Shown here piece by piece: positions 14,620 to 17,602 of a DNA stretch of 17,602 bases. The stretch's first letter is position 1. Each line of letters starts with the position of its first letter. Both the position numbers and the translations under genes were made by a program. This stretch comes from CBDATB01 sp965199745. GTDB taxonomy: Bacteria; Bacteroidota; Bacteroidia; Cytophagales; Flammeovirgaceae. The notes beneath the pieces were generated by a model. The model saw only the letters and a program-made list of their open reading frames with translations. It did no database searches and was not told the DNA's origin. Location of the stretch: assembly GCA_965199745.1 (NCBI GenBank), contig CBDATB010000011.1, positions 1 through 17,602 of the forward strand, in the 5' to 3' direction.

Positions 14620-14650
14620 AAAAATGCCCTGGAATATCCAGGGCAATTTC
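14618..14650 (-). terminator. Strong rho-independent terminator, probably bidirectional
   Basis: TGCCCTGG (14625-14632) pairs perfectly with CCAGGGCA (14638-14645) over the loop AATAT. On the minus strand the stem is followed by TTTTTTTATTT, a strong T-run; on the plus strand by only AATTTCT. It therefore mainly ends minus-strand transcription coming from ileS or from the candidate RNA at 14626-14800, and it may also end alkB. Confidence 0.88.
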
Positions 14651-14800
14651 TAATACAGCCATGAAAAATATATTTTTAATTAAAACTACTTTATTTTGAT
14701 TTATATTATCGGTCAAAAAGATATTTTCTAAATGTGATTACAGCCCACTCTACGCGGGCATCTGCTGATGCCCGACTGGCTGGCTATTTCACGCTTAGAT
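14626..14800 (-). ncRNA. Candidate structured small RNA or structured ileS 3' region
   Basis: The gap between alkB and ileS is very AT-rich except for a GC-rich block at about 14738-14806. That block contains a perfect eight-base-pair hairpin, CGGGCATC (14755-14762) with GATGCCCG (14767-14774) over loop TGCT. On the minus strand CAGCC before it can pair with GGCTG after it, enclosing the hairpin. A promoter-like TACCTTTG lies just upstream (14810-14803) and a strong terminator about 150 bases downstream, which together outline a transcript of about 175 nt. No reading frame of note lies within. The element also carries a short segment resembling conserved 23S rRNA sequence. It could instead be part of the ileS 3' untranslated region or an rRNA remnant. 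Confidence 0.35.
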
Positions 14801-14802
14801 GC

Positions 14803-14832
14803 CAAAGGTACAAAAAAATTTTGGAAAATAAA
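14803..14832 (-). promoter_or_regulatory. Promoter-like element just downstream of ileS
   Basis: Minus strand: TTT (14832-14830, one mismatch to TTG), a 19-base spacer and TACCTTTG (14810-14803), an exact -7 box. It points away from ileS toward the GC-rich element and the terminator. Confidence 0.4.
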
Positions 14833-14868
14833 TTTTTTTCAAAAACTCTGTCGTTTACGTCCGAATTT

Positions 14869-17602
14869 TTATGCTTTTATTGAAAGCAATATTTTTTGAT
14901 CATCTATTACGAGACTAACAGGGTGCGGCAAGTCCTCTACTACCGACAATGATAAGGCTTGCGTTTTATCACAAATATACGTTTCGTATTGGGCTAAAGT
15001 TTCTTGCAAAAACGCGTTGCCTCGTTGTATTCTGATGTGAATTTTATCTTGCACACCCAGCTTTATGTTTTTTCTCATATTTTGTATTTTGTTGATAATA
15101 TCTCTAGCAATACCTTCTTGGCGCAGATCGTCAGCTAGGGTAATGTCTAGGGCCACGGTCAGTCCATTGCCTTTAGCAATAGACCAGCCTGGAATATCAT
15201 CGTAAGTAATCGCTACTTCATCAAGGGTTAAAGTAATCAATTGCTTACCTATTTTGAGGGTAAATTTTCCGGTTTGCTCAAAATTGTTGATATCCTGCTG
15301 CCCCACAGCACTAATTATCTGTGCGATATTTTTCATCAGTTTGCCGTATTTTTTACCCAAAGTACCAAAATTAGGTCTCATTGTTTTTACAAACATCCCC
15401 TCGTTTTCTCGCTTGAGAAATTCAATAGTTTTAACGTTCACTTCGGATAAAATAATAGCTGATACTGATTTAATCTGGTGCACAACTTGGGTATCAGTGG
15501 TGGCAACTAATATTCGGGATAAAGGTTGGCGCACTTTAATTTTTTCTTTTTTCCTTAGCGAATGAACCAAAGAAGCAATTGTTTGCGATAGTTTCATTTT
15601 CGCTTCCAAATCTTTATCGATAGCTGCTGTATTAGCTTTCGGAAAGTTGGTTAGATGTACAGAATCTGCCTGTAGTTTTTTCGTGATTCTGTTCAAATCT
15701 CTGTATAATTTGTCGGCGTAAAAAGGGGCTATCGATGCCATGAGCTGGGCAATAGCTACGAGGCAGTCGTACAGTGTTTGGTAGGCAGCTATTTTGTCTT
15801 TGTCATAGCTTTTTTCCCAAAAACGTTTTCGGTTCAAACGTACATACCAATTACTCAGATCATCTATGGTAAATTCCTGTATCGCTCTGCTTGCTTTACT
15901 TGGTTCGTAGTTATTATAAGCAGATGTTACATTTAGTATTAAGGTATTCAAGCGGCTGATAATCCAACAATCGCTCTCAATGCGTTCCGATAAAGGTATT
16001 ACAGCTTGCTCATATGCAAAGTTATCAAGATTGGCATATAGGGCAAAAAATGCGTAGGTATTATATAGTGTACCAAAAAATTTTCTCTTGACTTCTTCTA
16101 CTCCCGACAGGTCAAACTTGAGATTTTCCCATGGGGAAGCATTTTCCATCATATACCAACGCACGGCATCTATGCCGTGAGTTTGTATGGTTTTAAAAGG
16201 GTCTATGGCATTGCCTAAGCGCTTCGACATTTTGTTTCCGTGCTTATCGAGCACTAGTCCGTTAGAAATTACATGCTTAAAAGCCACACTATCTTCAAGC
16301 ATTACGGCAATAGCATGTAATGTAAAAAACCACCCCCTGGTCTGATCGACCCCTTCGGCGATATAATCTGCTGGAAAATTATTAGCAAATTCAGATTTAT
16401 TTTCGAAGGGATAATGCCACTGGGCAAAAGGCATAGCTCCGCTATCAAACCAAACATCTATCAGATCGGGTTCGCGATACATCGGCTGACCGCTATGGCT
16501 CACTAATACAATTTCATCGACAAAGGGGCGGTGCAAATCAAAACTTTCTAATAAGACACCATCCTTAAAATGAGCGTAATTTGCGGGCATAACACCTACT
16601 TTGATGGCCTTGTCAATTTCTTTACTCAGTTCTTTCAACGAACCAATACATTTTTCTTCTTTGCCATCTTCGGTTCTCCATATTGGAAGCGGCGTACCCC
16701 AAAAGCGCGAACGCGAAAGATTCCAGTCAACCAAGTTTTCTAGCCAGTTGCCAAAACGTCCGATACCTGCTGCTGTGGGTTTCCAATGAATAGTTTTGTT
16801 CAATTCAACCAGTCGGTCTTTGCAGGCTGTGGTTCTGATAAACCAAGAATCTAGCGGGTAGTAAAGTATGGGTTTATCTGTACGCCAGCAATGCGGATAG
16901 CTATGTTCGTACTTTTCTACTTTGAAAGCCTTATTTTCTTTTTTTAGCTTAATAGCAATTAATACGTCTGTTGGTTTGTATTGAGGATTATTTAGCGTTT
17001 CGGCACTTTCGTATTCAGCTTTTATATAACGTCCGCCAAAATCACTTACTTCTTTTACAAACCTGCCTCGCTTGTCAACTAGCGGCATATCTTTACCGTT
17101 TTCATCCTTAACTGTTAAGCCCAAAATGCCTGCTTTGCGGCACACGCTAAGGTCGTCAGCACCAAAAGTAGGCGCAGCGTGTACAATACCTGTACCCTCT
17201 TCGGTACTTACAAAGTCGCCCGCAATAACATAAAAAGCCTTTCCTTGAGGTTTCACATAGTTGAGTAGTTGCTCATAGCACATCCCAACTAAATTTTCTC
17301 CTTTATATTCTTCAACTACTTGAAAAGGTATAAGATTATCGCCCGGCTGATAGCTCTCAAAGTTAGTTTGTGCTTGCTTTTCGCTAAAATATTTTCCCAG
17401 CAAATCTTTGGCGAGAATTACATGAATCAGTTGGTGTGTATAAGGGTTAAAAGTTTTAACTTTTACGTAATTAATGTGCTTACCAACGGCTAATGCCACG
17501 TTAGAGGGCAAAGTCCAAGGGGTAGTTGTCCAAGCCAGGAAATAGTCGTTTTGGGTATTGGCCACTTTAAATTGAGCAACAATAGAAGTATCTTTCACCT
17601 GA
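14869..17602 (-). CDS. ileS: Isoleucyl-tRNA synthetase, 5' end beyond the window
   Basis: Class I synthetase that charges tRNA-Ile. The frame runs off the window edge; the GTG at 17598 is an internal valine codon. About 909 residues of an expected 1100 or more are present, and the HIGH motif is outside. Counting that valine as residue 1, the CP1 editing domain shows TTPWTLPSN (25-33) and GTGIVHAAPTFGADD (135-149). WNLSRSRFWGTPLPIW and EGVDQTRGWF are in the catalytic domain, and the signature KMSKRLGN is at 456-463. The anticodon-binding helical domain follows (about 560-720), and the last 200 or so residues match the DUF5915-type C-terminus (RQPLSRILV, LRQEGIARDIINKIQNMRK). KMSKR with this C-terminus marks the eukaryote-like IleRS2 type common in Bacteroidota. 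It is likely terminated at 14618-14650, or earlier. Confidence 0.97.
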   Translation of the reverse strand, partial: QVKDTSIVAQFKVANTQNDYFLAWTTTPWTLPSNVALAVGKHINYVKVKTFNPYTHQLIHVILAKDLLGKYFSEKQAQTNFESYQPGDNLIPFQVVEEYKGENLVGMCYEQLLNYVKPQGKAFYVIAGDFVSTEEGTGIVHAAPTFGADDLSVCRKAGILGLTVKDENGKDMPLVDKRGRFVKEVSDFGGRYIKAEYESAETLNNPQYKPTDVLIAIKLKKENKAFKVEKYEHSYPHCWRTDKPILYYPLDSWFIRTTACKDRLVELNKTIHWKPTAAGIGRFGNWLENLVDWNLSRSRFWGTPLPIWRTEDGKEEKCIGSLKELSKEIDKAIKVGVMPANYAHFKDGVLLESFDLHRPFVDEIVLVSHSGQPMYREPDLIDVWFDSGAMPFAQWHYPFENKSEFANNFPADYIAEGVDQTRGWFFTLHAIAVMLEDSVAFKHVISNGLVLDKHGNKMSKRLGNAIDPFKTIQTHGIDAVRWYMMENASPWENLKFDLSGVEEVKRKFFGTLYNTYAFFALYANLDNFAYEQAVIPLSERIESDCWIISRLNTLILNVTSAYNNYEPSKASRAIQEFTIDDLSNWYVRLNRKRFWEKSYDKDKIAAYQTLYDCLVAIAQLMASIAPFYADKLYRDLNRITKKLQADSVHLTNFPKANTAAIDKDLEAKMKLSQTIASLVHSLRKKEKIKVRQPLSRILVATTDTQVVHQIKSVSAIILSEVNVKTIEFLKRENEGMFVKTMRPNFGTLGKKYGKLMKNIAQIISAVGQQDINNFEQTGKFTLKIGKQLITLTLDEVAITYDDIPGWSIAKGNGLTVALDITLADDLRQEGIARDIINKIQNMRKNIKLGVQDKIHIRIQRGNAFLQETLAQYETYICDKTQALSLSVVEDLPHPVSLVIDDQKILLSIKA

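Noticed and set aside
14644..14694. Short minus-strand frame starting MAVLEIALDIPG that runs through the terminator
   Set aside because: Its sequence is dictated by the terminator stem and T-run, with no sign of selection as protein.
15241..15565. Plus-strand frames opposite ileS
   Set aside because: Antisense to the conserved ileS C-terminal domain; shadow frames.
1..17602. CRISPR array, insertion sequence, prophage or toxin-antitoxin pair
   Set aside because: No regular spaced repeats, transposase or integrase-like proteins, terminal inverted repeats or toxin-like small gene pairs were seen.

Overview
The window is an ordinary-looking piece of an AT-rich bacterial chromosome, most likely from the Bacteroidota (Cytophagia-like rather than a well-known pathogen). 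The grounds are: several non-coding gaps carry the Bacteroidota housekeeping promoter pattern (TTG, about 19 bases, TAnnTTTG); start codons lack Shine-Dalgarno sequences; and several proteins are of types typical of that phylum (a DUF6089-like outer-membrane barrel, a single-RRM protein of 84 residues, a 631-residue PurF-like amidotransferase, an IleS with a KMSKR signature and a DUF5915-type C-terminus). No phage, insertion sequence, plasmid or CRISPR sequence was seen.

Layout. 1-3614 (+): the 3' part of sucA and all of sucB, the E1 and E2 subunits of the 2-oxoglutarate dehydrogenase complex; the E2 has two lipoyl domains. 3854-4552 (+): a secreted beta-barrel protein, convergent with pcm (-, 4585-5235). 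5236-5769: a gap with a good promoter, a candidate structured RNA and a tRNA-Cys(GCA). 5770-6288 (-): an unnamed membrane-anchored protein. 6633-7829 (+): a GT4 glycosyltransferase starting at TTG, closed by a hairpin terminator. 7921-13864 (-): in transcription order sixA, a penicillin-acylase-family hydrolase and a small membrane protein (a likely operon), then the PurF-like amidotransferase and the RRM protein, each with its own promoter. 14003-14619 (+): an AlkB-type repair dioxygenase split by a -1 frameshift at a run of seven A. 14869-17602 (-): the 3' part of ileS. Between alkB and ileS lies a short GC-rich structured element with a promoter-like box on one side and a terminator on the other.

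The genes are mostly housekeeping and do not form one pathway. SucA and SucB act together; AlkB uses 2-oxoglutarate, the substrate of that complex, but nothing in the layout links them. I found no convincing new multi-gene system. The observations most worth checking are the alkB frameshift at a slippery heptamer, two candidate small RNAs (about 5300-5470 on + and about 14620-14800 on -), and the long leader of the RRM gene.
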